A DNA stretch of 6,538 bases, taken from NCBI GenBank assembly GCA_964461295.1, contig CAYWTX010000015.1, positions 1-6,538 of the forward strand, given 5' to 3'. Shown here one piece after another: positions 1 through 5,111 of the stretch; positions within the stretch are counted from its first letter, which is position 1, and every line of letters starts with the position of its first letter. The notes beneath the pieces were generated by a model. That model worked only from the letters and a program-made list of their open reading frames with translations, had not been told where the DNA came from and made no database searches. Source of the DNA: CAYWTX01 sp964461295 (lineage in GTDB: Bacteria; Planctomycetota; Phycisphaerae; SM23-33). The position numbers and the translations under genes were made by a program.

Positions 1-792
1 GACCTCGTCGGCGGGTTCACGGCGTTGGTGCACAAGGGCATCTCCGCGGGCGACGCGGTGGTGATGGACTCGCTGCCGGCAGTGCTCAGCCAGACGCAGC
101 GGCTGTGCGCGTCGGTGAACGTGGCGTCGCGCCGGGCGGGGATCAACATGGACGCGGCCGAACGGATGGGGCACTTGATCCTGGACATCGCGGCGGCGAC
201 GGCGGACCGCGGCGGGTTCGGTTGCGCGAAGCTCGTCGTGTTCGCGAACATCCCGGAAGACAACCCGTTCATGGCGGGGGCATACATGGGCGCGGGCGAG
301 CCGGAGGCGGCGATCAACATCGGCGTGTCGGGTCCGGGCGTGGTGTGCAGCGCGCTGAAGCGGCGTTTGCAGCAGAGCGAGGAGGCGCTCACGCTGGGGC
401 AACTCGCCGAGGAGATCAAGATCACCAGTTTCCGCGTGACGCGCGTGGGCGAGTTGATCGGGCGCGAGGTGGCGCGCGAGCTGGGCGTGGCGTTCGGGAT
501 CGTCGATCTGTCGCTGGCGCCGACGCCGCAGGTGGGCGACAGCATCGGCGAGATCATCCAGGCGCTGGGGATCGAGAAGATCGGCGCGCCGGGTTCGACG
601 GCGGCGCTGATGATGCTCAACGACGCGGTGAAGAAGGGCGGGGCATTCGCGTCCAGTTCGGTGGGCGGGTTGTCCGGCGCGTTCATCCCGGTGAGCGAGG
701 ACGCGGCGCTGGCCGACGCCGTCGAGCGCGGCTACCTGTCGCTGGAGAAGCTGGAGGCGATGACGGGGTGTGCTCGGTGGGGCTGGACATGA
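1..792 (+). CDS. UPF0210/DUF711 (PFL-like) family protein, 5'-partial, N-terminal part of a frameshifted gene
   Basis: The frame is open from base 1 (D-L-V-G-G-F-T-A-L-V), so the true start lies upstream. The segments ASVNVASRRAGINMDA, FANIPEDNPFMAGA, GVSGPGVV and GSTAALMMLNDAVKKGG are characteristic of UPF0210/DUF711, a family of roughly 450 residues with a pyruvate-formate-lyase-like fold and no established reaction. In other genomes it often follows a small ACT-domain protein (UPF0237); that position is outside this window. The frame ends at TGA 790-792 after a short tail (C-A-R-W-G-W-T) unlike the family. The expected continuation, V-C-S-V-G-L-D-M, lies in the -1 frame from base 768. One base therefore appears to be missing in the G run at 765-768. 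Family assignment is confident. Whether the break is a mutation, an assembly error or recoding cannot be told from the sequence. Confidence 0.88.
   Translation, partial: DLVGGFTALVHKGISAGDAVVMDSLPAVLSQTQRLCASVNVASRRAGINMDAAERMGHLILDIAAATADRGGFGCAKLVVFANIPEDNPFMAGAYMGAGEPEAAINIGVSGPGVVCSALKRRLQQSEEALTLGQLAEEIKITSFRVTRVGELIGREVARELGVAFGIVDLSLAPTPQVGDSIGEIIQALGIEKIGAPGSTAALMMLNDAVKKGGAFASSSVGGLSGAFIPVSEDAALADAVERGYLSLEKLEAMTGCARWGWT
765..792 (+). other. Frameshift junction in the UPF0210 gene
   Basis: The zero frame reads A-M-T-G and enters a non-family tail ending at TGA 790-792. Dropping back one base at GGGG (765-768) gives M-T-G-V-C-S-V-G-L-D-M, which matches the family. A fifth G would restore a single frame. 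The run is short and no classical X-XXY-YYZ slippery heptamer is seen, so programmed frameshifting is the less likely explanation. Confidence 0.8.
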
Positions 793-1049
793 TCGCGATT
801 CCGGGCGACACGCCGGCGGAGACGATCGCGGCGATCATCGCTGACGAGATGGCCATCGGGGTGATGAACGACAAGACGACGGCGGTGCGGGTGATTCCCG
901 TGCCGGGCGGGAAGGCGGGGCAGCGCGTGGAGTTCGGCGGGCTGTTCGGCTCGGCGATGATCCTGGAAGTGCGGAACGCGGGCGCGAGCCTGCCATTCGT
1001 GCACCACGGGGGGAGGATACCGGCGCCGATACAGTCGCTGGGAAACTGA
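789..1049 (+). CDS. UPF0210/DUF711 family protein, C-terminal part after the frameshift
   Basis: This frame carries the conserved C-terminus of the same family: GLDMIAIPGDTPAETIAAII, then a segment containing NDKTTAVRVIPVPGGKAG, then FGGLFGSA, and the terminal GGRIPAPIQSLGN. Family homology begins earlier, at base 768 (V-C-S-V-G-L-D-M), so this is the other part of one gene. The first ATG in this frame (789-791) overlaps the upstream stop in an ATGA arrangement, with a G-rich stretch at 776-782 as a possible weak ribosome site. Re-initiation could thus make a separate 86-residue piece, though it would lack the conserved V-C-S-V-G-L strand. The simplest reading is a single gene ending at TGA 1047-1049. 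With the lost base restored, the product visible here would be about 349 residues. Confidence 0.8.
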   Translation: MIAIPGDTPAETIAAIIADEMAIGVMNDKTTAVRVIPVPGGKAGQRVEFGGLFGSAMILEVRNAGASLPFVHHGGRIPAPIQSLGN

Positions 1050-1063
1050 GCGTGTAGAACACC

Positions 1064-1092
1064 TTCACGCCGGGCGTCTGCCGGGTTACAAT
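1064..1092 (+). promoter_or_regulatory. Candidate sigma70-type promoter for the toxin-antitoxin pair
   Basis: TTCACG (1064-1069) and TACAAT (1087-1092) are separated by 17 nt. They match the -35 consensus at 4 of 6 and the -10 consensus at 5 of 6 positions. The -10 box ends 6 nt before the antitoxin ATG at 1099, so a start point about 7 nt downstream would make the transcript leaderless. No ribosome site at normal spacing precedes the ATG (GGGG at 1093-1096 is only 2 nt away), which fits. Assigned from sequence alone. Confidence 0.5.
1067..1077. promoter_or_regulatory. Candidate operator palindrome in the TA promoter spacer
   Basis: ACGCC-G-GGCGT is a perfect 5-bp inverted repeat around one base. 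It overlaps the end of the -35 box and the promoter spacer. Ribbon-helix-helix antitoxins commonly bind short palindromes in their own promoters and repress the operon with the toxin, so this is a plausible autoregulatory site. In DNA this GC-rich, a 5-bp palindrome can also occur by chance. Confidence 0.35.
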
Positions 1093-1098
1093 GGGGCA

Positions 1099-1314
1099 AT
1101 GAGATCGCTGACGATTCAACTGAGCGAGGACTTGGCGCGGGACCTGGCAAACCTGTCGCAGCGCCAGCACGCCTCCGTCGAAGAGACCGCCCGGGGAATC
1201 CTGCGAAGGCGCCTTCTGCTCAGCAGGTTCCAGGAGCTCTGCCGCGAATCGGAGCAGTTGGCCAAAGCGGCGGGATTCACGTCCGAAGACGAGATCTTGC
1301 GGTTGGTTTCGTGA
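1099..1314 (+). CDS. Ribbon-helix-helix antitoxin-like protein
   Basis: This 71-residue protein has the antitoxin layout. Residues 3-9 (L-T-I-Q-L-S-E) fit the ribbon strand of a ribbon-helix-helix fold. Residues 10-40 form two predicted helices separated around H24-A25-S26, with the pattern S-V-E-E-T-A-R-G-I-L-R-R-R-L typical of the second helix. The rest is a charged tail ending in G-F-T-S-E-D-E-I-L-R-L-V, of the sort that wraps and blocks a partner toxin. It would bind operator DNA as a dimer and neutralise the PIN toxin encoded next. The stop codon overlaps the toxin start (GTGA, 1311-1314), which implies translational coupling. The assignment rests on fold pattern and neighbour, so the exact antitoxin family is not named. 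Confidence 0.8.
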   Translation: MRSLTIQLSEDLARDLANLSQRQHASVEETARGILRRRLLLSRFQELCRESEQLAKAAGFTSEDEILRLVS

Positions 1315-1709
1315 GGATCGTGATCGACAGCAACGTGTTGTTGGCCTCTTTTGCCTTCGGCGGCGTGTGCCGCGCCGTGCTTGACGTATGCCTGGATTCT
1401 CACACGCTTTTCCTTTCCGAACACATCGTGTCCGAGGTGCGTCAGCACCTGATCGAGAAATTCCAGCATCCCGCAGCATTGGCGGACGAACGCGTTGAAC
1501 TGCTTCGCCAGTTGGCGACGATCGTGGAGCCGCTGGCCATGGCGGCCCCCGCAGCCTGCCGCGATCCGGATGACGTTCCGGTACTTGGAACTGCGCTGGC
1601 TGCCAAGGCCCACGTCCTGGTAACTGGCGACAAGGACGTGCTGGCATTCCACGACCTGCTTGGGTTCCAGGTCCTGACCCCCGGCGACTTCTGGCGGCTC
1701 CTGCACTAA
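1311..1709 (+). CDS. PIN-domain toxin (putative TA toxin, PIN family, COG1569-like)
   Basis: This 132-residue protein is a single PIN domain, a metal-dependent RNase fold used by VapC-type toxins. The acidic residues are in order: D6 in V-I-D-S-N, E42 in S-E-V-R, D88 in R-D-P-D-D-V-P-V-L, and D107/D109 in T-G-D-K-D-V-L. The P-D-D-x-x-V-L and T-G-D-K-D-L signatures and the C-terminal L-T-P-G-D-F fit the COG1569 'putative TA toxin component, PIN family' group. All expected catalytic acids are present, so it looks intact. It starts at GTG 1311, overlapping the antitoxin stop by 4 nt, with no clear ribosome site of its own; translation is probably coupled. Base composition looks less GC-rich than the neighbours, in keeping with an acquired module (inference). 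The RNA target cannot be predicted. Confidence 0.87.
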   Translation: MRIVIDSNVLLASFAFGGVCRAVLDVCLDSHTLFLSEHIVSEVRQHLIEKFQHPAALADERVELLRQLATIVEPLAMAAPAACRDPDDVPVLGTALAAKAHVLVTGDKDVLAFHDLLGFQVLTPGDFWRLLH

Positions 1710-1752
1710 CCCCGACGGCATATTCGCTCCAGCCGGCGCGCTCGGCATACGA

Positions 1753-1758
1753 TATAAG
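1753..1758 (+). promoter_or_regulatory. Possible -10 element upstream of pgl
   Basis: TATAAG matches the -10 consensus at 5 of 6 positions and sits in a locally AT-rich patch (1746-1761). No convincing -35 box is found 16-19 nt upstream, so this is tentative. If used, transcription would begin at about 1765, inside the first arm of the hairpin at 1763-1783. Confidence 0.3.
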
Positions 1759-1762
1759 AATG

Positions 1763-1783
1763 GCGGGCGCATGCCGCGCCCGC
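1763..1783 (+). promoter_or_regulatory. Perfect GC hairpin in the pgl leader
   Basis: GCGGGCGC (1763-1770) and GCGCCCGC (1776-1783) are exact reverse complements around the loop ATGCC. The 8-bp all-GC stem ends 2 nt before the Shine-Dalgarno GAGG at 1786-1789. It could stabilise the 5' end of the mRNA or tune initiation. The loop holds an in-frame ATG (1771) that would be masked in the folded RNA, one reason for preferring the start at 1795. No T-tract follows, so it is not a terminator. Confidence 0.55.
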
Positions 1784-1785
1784 AC

Positions 1786-1789
1786 GAGG
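1786..1789 (+). promoter_or_regulatory. Ribosome binding site deciding the pgl start
   Basis: GAGG lies 5 nt before ATG 1795. The in-frame alternative ATG at 1771 sits in a hairpin loop with no comparable site upstream, so 1795 is preferred. Confidence 0.65.
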
Positions 1790-1794
1790 TCGCT

Positions 1795-2556
1795 ATGCCC
1801 AAGAAGCCCGAGATCCACGTGAAGCACACGGCCGAGGAAGCCACCGGTCTGGCCAGCAGGTTCGTCACCGAGATCATCGCGCAGGCGGTGGATCACCAGG
1901 GGATGTGCTACATCGCCCTTGCCGGCGGGACGACGCCGCACGGGCTGTACCTGCGTCTGGCGGCGGACGGGGTCACCGGCACGGTGCCCTGGCAGAACGT
2001 GGAGGTGTTCTTCGGCGACGAGCGCGACGTGCCGCAGGACCACCCGGAGAGCAACTACCTGATGGCCCAGCGCACGCTGCTAGACCACGTGCCGATCCGC
2101 CTGTCGAGCATTCACCCCATGCCCGCCGACGCCGAGGACCTGGACGCCGCGGCCGCGGGATACGAAAAGGAGATTCGCCAGCGAGTGCCCGCCGGGCCGC
2201 ACGGCGTGCCGCGGTTCGACCTCATCTTGTTGGGCGTGGGGGTGGAGGGTCACACGGCGAGCTTGTTCCCGGGAGCCGGCGTGCTGTGCGAGATGAAGCG
2301 GCTGGTGTTGGCGTATCACGTGCCGGTACTGGGGCGCGACCGCATGACGATCACGTACCCGTTGATCAACGCGGCGCGGAACGTGGTGCTGCTGGTGACG
2401 GGGCGCGACAAGGCTCCCACCGTGGCCGTGCTGCTCAGCGACGACGACGCGGCACGGGCCAGTCTCCCGATCAGCGGCGTGGCGCCGATCGATGGAAGAT
2501 ACATGCTTATCCTCGACGCCGCCGCGGCGAGACTGATCGAGGACAAGCCGGAGTGA
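1795..2556 (+). CDS. pgl: 6-phosphogluconolactonase
   Basis: This cytosolic enzyme hydrolyses 6-phospho-D-glucono-1,5-lactone to 6-phosphogluconate, the second step of the oxidative pentose phosphate pathway. From the chosen start it is 253 residues, normal for the DevB/SOL-type family. Visible motifs are A-L-A-G-G-T-T-P (41-48, phosphate-binding loop), F-F-G-D-E-R-D-V-P (72-80) followed by H-P-E-S-N-Y (83-88), R-F-D-L-I-L-L-G (140-147), and G-H-T-A-S-L-F-P (152-159) with the expected catalytic His at 153. R-M-T-I-T-Y-P-L-I-N follows near residue 182. One oddity: the family usually has Asp before G-H-T-A-S, but here it is Glu (E151). No glucose-6-phosphate dehydrogenase or gluconate-6-phosphate dehydrogenase gene lies beside it. 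It is separated from the PIN gene by 85 nt with its own leader, so it is probably a separate unit. A start at 1771 would add eight residues. Confidence 0.93.
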   Translation: MPKKPEIHVKHTAEEATGLASRFVTEIIAQAVDHQGMCYIALAGGTTPHGLYLRLAADGVTGTVPWQNVEVFFGDERDVPQDHPESNYLMAQRTLLDHVPIRLSSIHPMPADAEDLDAAAAGYEKEIRQRVPAGPHGVPRFDLILLGVGVEGHTASLFPGAGVLCEMKRLVLAYHVPVLGRDRMTITYPLINAARNVVLLVTGRDKAPTVAVLLSDDDAARASLPISGVAPIDGRYMLILDAAAARLIEDKPE

Positions 2557-2563
2557 GGAAAAG

Positions 2564-2585
2564 AGTGTCGAGTGTCGGGTGTCGG
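2564..2585 (+). repeat. Tandem GTGTCGR heptamers (outer arm)
   Basis: Three perfect-period 7-nt units occur in a row: GTGTCGA (2565-2571), GTGTCGG (2572-2578) and GTGTCGG (2579-2585). Reverse-complement units lie at 2893-2899 and 2900-2906 (TCGACAC, TTGACAC), with another at 2921-2927. They form the outermost arms of the nested inverted repeat and begin 8 nt after the pgl stop codon. Confidence 0.85.
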
Positions 2586-2673
2586 AAGAGGGGACCGGGA
2601 AACGACCGAGGACGACGACGACGAGGAGGACGAGGAAGACCGGGAGGGGAAAAGCACGAGCGTAGTCCCCGTT

Positions 2674-2712
2674 CGTAGTTCCGCCGTGAGGCGGTCCCCG
2701 TTTCGCGTTCGA
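2674..2712 (+). repeat. REP-like palindromic element, copy 1
   Basis: A GTAGT head (2674-2678) is followed by the hairpin CCGCC-GTGA-GGCGG (2681-2694), a 9-nt gap and the tail CGCGTTCGA (2704-2712). The block 2671-2694 matches the reverse complement of 5137-5160 at 21 of 24 positions, and the head-hairpin-tail layout matches 5086-5122. REP elements handled by RAYT transposases are known to carry a GTAG-type head next to a hairpin. It sits in one side of the nested inverted repeat. A further GTAGT occurs at 2662-2666. Confidence 0.7.
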
Positions 2713-2722
2713 CAAGAGAATG

Positions 2723-2818
2723 TCCAACACCCAACGCTCAATGTCCAAGGTCCAAGTCAGAGAGAGGAAGAACGGGGATTTGTCCCTCTGACTTGGGCAT
2801 TGAGCGTTGGGTATTGGA
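2723..2818. repeat. Heptamer-type inverted repeat (inner pair), 19-nt loop
   Basis: The left arm 2723-2743 pairs with 2798-2818 at 20 of 21 positions (core CCCAACGCTCAATG). The left 2751-2764 pairs with 2784-2797 at 12 of 14. Between these the left arm has one extra unit, TCCAAGG (2744-2750), directly before its near copy TCCAAGT, so it has gained or lost exactly one 7-nt unit. The loop is 2765-2783. Translations of such repeats give familiar spurious peptides (T-L-N-V-Q on one strand, L-D-I-E-R-W on the other). Confidence 0.88.
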
Positions 2819-2943
2819 TGTAGGATATTTCGGCTTCCGGGTCCCGGTCGTCCTCGTCGTCGTCCTCGTCCTCGGAGGTCTCTTTCCCTCCCTCGACACT
2901 TGACACTTCTCTCCCCCCGCTCGACACTTCTCCCACCCTTCAC

Positions 2944-2948
2944 GAGGA
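2944..2948 (+). promoter_or_regulatory. Ribosome binding site of the beta-helix gene
   Basis: GAGGA lies 6 nt before ATG 2955. It fixes the start, and so the absence of a signal peptide on this protein. Confidence 0.75.
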
Positions 2949-2954
2949 ACCACG

Positions 2955-5054
2955 ATGTCGCACACCGTCCTTCTGCGCGAATCGGATATGCGAGGCGAGG
3001 CCGTGCAGGCCGCCATCGACGCCTGCTCGGCCCAGGCCGGCGGCGAGGTCGCGTTGCCGGCGGGCCGCTGGGCGCTAGGCGAGCTGCGGCTGCGCACGGG
3101 CGTGCGGCTGCGACTGGCGGAGCACTGCACGCTGGAGGGGCTCGTCACGGCCGGCGACGTCCGCGACGTGGCGGTGCTGGGCGCAGGGCGCGACGTGAGC
3201 GTGGTGACGGGCGGGGTGTCGGCCTCGGACGTGCGCGACCTGGAGTGCAGCGGCTGGAGCGGGCGGATGGTGCGCGGCCTGCGGCTGCACGGCGGGCGGT
3301 TCAGCGATTTGCGGCTTCACCAGCCGCCGCAGCGCCAGGCGGAGGGGTCGGTGGTCTGGTTCGCATGGTGCGACGATCTCTGGTGGGGGGATTGCGACCT
3401 TGAGAGCAACGACGACGTGTTCTGCCTGAAGCGCGCCTGCGAGAACGTGACCCTGACTCGCAGCCGGCTGTGCGGGCGTCTGGCGGCGCCGTACAAGATC
3501 GGCACGGAGAGCGACGGGCTGTTCCGCAACATCGTGTTCACCGACAGCGTGATCGAGCGGTCGGACCGCGCGGCGATCTCGCTGGAGAGCGTGGACGGCG
3601 CGGAGATTCGCGACGTGCGGATCGAGCGGATTCGCATGCGGGACGTGAACTCGCCGTTGTTCATCCGCCTGGGCCGGCGCGACCGCTACTCCAAGGGCGT
3701 CGGCGAGATCCACGACATCCTGATCGGCGACATCGAGGGGTTCGGCGACGCGATGGACGAAGGCTTCGGCTCGTGCGTCACCGGCCTGGCGGACCGCCCG
3801 GTGCGGAACATCACCCTGCGGAACTGGCGGTTCGTGTCGCGCGGCGGCCAGGCAGCGGAACTGGCTTCGCGGGCGGTGCCCGAACGCGAGGAACTGTATC
3901 CTGAGTTTGACATGTTCGGGCGCCTGCCCGCCCACGGGCTGTACGCGCGGCATGTGCGCGGGCTGCGCCTGGAGAACGTGTCGTGGACGACGGCTCGCCC
4001 CGACGGGCGCCCGCCCATCGTCGTCGAGGACGCCGAAGGCGTCGAGGCGCTGGGCGGCGTGTCGGTGGTCGAGCGCCCGGCGACGGCCGCGGCGCCGGCG
4101 GCGCCCGCGCTGCCGCCGGGCGACGTGGACGCGCTGCTGGCGGCCGTCGCGGCCGCCAGGGCGGGCCAGACGGTGGTCGTCGAGCCGGGCGACTACGCCA
4201 TCGAGCAGGCGAAGCTGCCGATCGTGCTCGACAGGGCCGGCGTGGTGCTGCGGTCGCGCGACGGCGCCGAGCGGACGCGGCTGCGGGCCGTCGGGGCAAG
4301 AGAGACGCCCGCGACGACCCGCGCTGCCGGCATGGACGTGGCCTGGGCCCGGCAGATCGACACGCTTCTGTTCATCACGGCCGACGGAGTGAAGGTGCGC
4401 GGTCTGACGCTGAGCGCGGCCGTGCACAACGTGTACATCGGCGGCGCCGGCGGTTGCGAGATCACCGATTGCCGGCTGGACTTCAGCAAGCGTTGGCACG
4501 TGCTGTGCTGGGGCGGCGGGCGGCACCTGATCGCCCGCAACGCCAGCCGGGCCGCGCTGACGGGGTCGATCACGCTGTGCGACTGCCACGAGTGCGAGCT
4601 GCGCGAGAACGTCTTCGAGGAAGACCCCAGCGCGTTCCGGTTGACGGGCGCGTGCCGCAACCGGATCGTGGGCAATCGCATGGTGGGCGTGTCGTGGCAT
4701 TCGGCGATGCTGGAGCGCGGGGCCAACGGCAACCGCATCGAAGGCAACCTGATCGCCGACGGGCGGCTCAGCGGGGTGCAGGTGCGCGGGTGCCAGGACA
4801 CCCTGATCGCGGGCAACGAGTTCCGCGGACAGAAGACCGAAAGCGTGCTGGTGGACCAGGGATCCAGCGGCGTGCGGTTGCGCGGCAACAGCTTCCACGG
4901 CAATCGCGGCCTGGCCGTGAGCAACGAGACGGAGCACGCGGTGGACGCGGCGGAGAACTGGTGGGGCTCGCCGAAGGGACCCGGAAGCGGCGCGGAGGTG
5001 GACAAGAACGTCCTCGTGGAGCCGTGGTTGCGGGAGTGTCCGGTGAAGTTCTGA
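2955..5054 (+). CDS. Two-part right-handed beta-helix protein (GH28-like + NosD-like)
   Basis: This 699-residue protein reads as two beta-helices. Residues 1-372 resemble GH28 (polygalacturonase) relatives: C-D-L-E-S-N-D-D-V-F-C-L-K (147-159) aligns with the GH28 DD motif, Y-K-I-G-T-E-S-D-G (180-188) lies where canonical enzymes have G-H-G, F-I-R-L-G-R-R follows at 236-242, and Y-P-E-F-D-M-F-G begins at 315. The first catalytic Asp (NTD motif) and the His are not seen where expected, so activity is uncertain. An Ala/Pro linker (about 374-388) leads to residues 389-699, a PbH1/NosD-like helix. There G-N turns place Asn at 574, 598, 621 and 645 (23-24 residue coils), and N-W-W-G-S-P-K-G-P (668-676) forms the typical cap. 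The N-terminus M-S-H-T-V-L-L-R-E-S-D has no signal peptide, odd for this fold. Substrate unknown; carbohydrate binding or cleavage is an inference. Confidence 0.85.
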   Translation: MSHTVLLRESDMRGEAVQAAIDACSAQAGGEVALPAGRWALGELRLRTGVRLRLAEHCTLEGLVTAGDVRDVAVLGAGRDVSVVTGGVSASDVRDLECSGWSGRMVRGLRLHGGRFSDLRLHQPPQRQAEGSVVWFAWCDDLWWGDCDLESNDDVFCLKRACENVTLTRSRLCGRLAAPYKIGTESDGLFRNIVFTDSVIERSDRAAISLESVDGAEIRDVRIERIRMRDVNSPLFIRLGRRDRYSKGVGEIHDILIGDIEGFGDAMDEGFGSCVTGLADRPVRNITLRNWRFVSRGGQAAELASRAVPEREELYPEFDMFGRLPAHGLYARHVRGLRLENVSWTTARPDGRPPIVVEDAEGVEALGGVSVVERPATAAAPAAPALPPGDVDALLAAVAAARAGQTVVVEPGDYAIEQAKLPIVLDRAGVVLRSRDGAERTRLRAVGARETPATTRAAGMDVAWARQIDTLLFITADGVKVRGLTLSAAVHNVYIGGAGGCEITDCRLDFSKRWHVLCWGGGRHLIARNASRAALTGSITLCDCHECELRENVFEEDPSAFRLTGACRNRIVGNRMVGVSWHSAMLERGANGNRIEGNLIADGRLSGVQVRGCQDTLIAGNEFRGQKTESVLVDQGSSGVRLRGNSFHGNRGLAVSNETEHAVDAAENWWGSPKGPGSGAEVDKNVLVEPWLRECPVKF

Positions 5055-5071
5055 GGTTGACGCGAGAAACG

Positions 5072-5111
5072 CAAGCGAAACGCTTGTAGTACCGTCGCAA
5101 GACGGGCTTTT
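5072..5111 (+). terminator. Tandem hairpins with T-tract after the beta-helix gene
   Basis: CAAGCG-AAA-CGCTTG (5072-5086) is a perfect 6-bp stem. CCGTC-GCAA-GACGG (5092-5105) is a perfect 5-bp stem with a GNRA tetraloop, followed by GC and TTTT (5108-5111). The pair begins 17 nt after the stop codon and could act as an intrinsic terminator. The second hairpin is also the core of a REP-like element, so its position may owe more to the repeat than to termination; the T-tract is short. Confidence 0.5.

Larger units (their letters stand above)
2606..2875. repeat. Triplet-rich inverted repeat arms (middle pair)
   Basis: The left arm 2606-2645 begins CCGAGGACGA and ends CCGGGA, with GAC/GAG triplets between. 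The reverse complement of 2842-2875 has the same ends and the same core, differing at two bases and lacking a 6-nt block (GGAAGA). Simple triplet expansion alone would not produce the matching unique ends, so the two arms share an origin. Confidence 0.8.
2564..2907. repeat. Large nested inverted repeat (three ordered arm pairs) filling the pgl / beta-helix gene gap
   Basis: The 398-nt gap after pgl contains no credible gene. It is a nested symmetric structure. Outer arms 2564-2577 and 2894-2907 (GTGTCGA-type heptamers) match at 13 of 14. Middle arms 2606-2645 and 2842-2875 (GAC/GAG triplets) match at 32 of 34 with a 6-nt gap. Inner arms 2723-2764 and 2784-2818 (TCCAA-type units) match at 32 of 35 with one extra 7-nt unit. 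The order A-B-D-loop-D'-B'-A' is kept, so one strand could fold into a single long hairpin. A REP-like element at 2674-2712 interrupts only the left side. A small further GTGTCGA-type copy (2921-2927, reverse) lies outside. Function is unknown. Confidence 0.85.

Noticed and set aside
105..767. The upstream part of the + frame that carries the UPF0210 C-terminus
   Set aside because: Before base 768 this frame reads as R/G/A/H-rich shadow sequence; only the part from 768 onward shows family homology.
1771..1794. Upstream ATG start for pgl
   Set aside because: It lies in the loop of a perfect GC hairpin without a ribosome site, whereas ATG 1795 has GAGG at 5-nt spacing.
835..2043. 402-residue minus-strand ORF
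   Set aside because: It runs antisense across the UPF0210 end, both toxin-antitoxin genes and the start of pgl, all of which have clear family motifs on the + strand.
2572..2823. 83-residue + strand ORF with an acidic D/E run (M-S-G-V-G-R-G-D-R)
   Set aside because: It is wholly contained in the inverted repeat; its acidic run is the GAC/GAG triplets and its C-terminal part is heptamer-repeat translation. No family signature and no convincing ribosome site.
2564..2927. CRISPR array
   Set aside because: Repeats are 3-7 nt units and inverted arms, with no regular direct repeat-spacer pattern and no cas gene nearby.
2080..2943. 287-residue minus-strand ORF and overlapping minus-strand ORFs (2316-2741, 2507-2734, 2738-3148)
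   Set aside because: They combine antisense of pgl or of the beta-helix gene with repeat-derived peptides such as L-D-I-E-R-W-V-L-D-I. These are typical spurious ORFs.
3075..4937. 620-residue minus-strand ORF
   Set aside because: It is antisense to the beta-helix gene; high GC removes stop codons in this frame. Composition is dominated by A, R, H, P and Q with no domain pattern.
5057..5062. TTGACG as a -35 box for bioF
   Set aside because: No -10-like hexamer lies 15-19 nt downstream; the spacing to the nearest candidate is too long and hairpins intervene.
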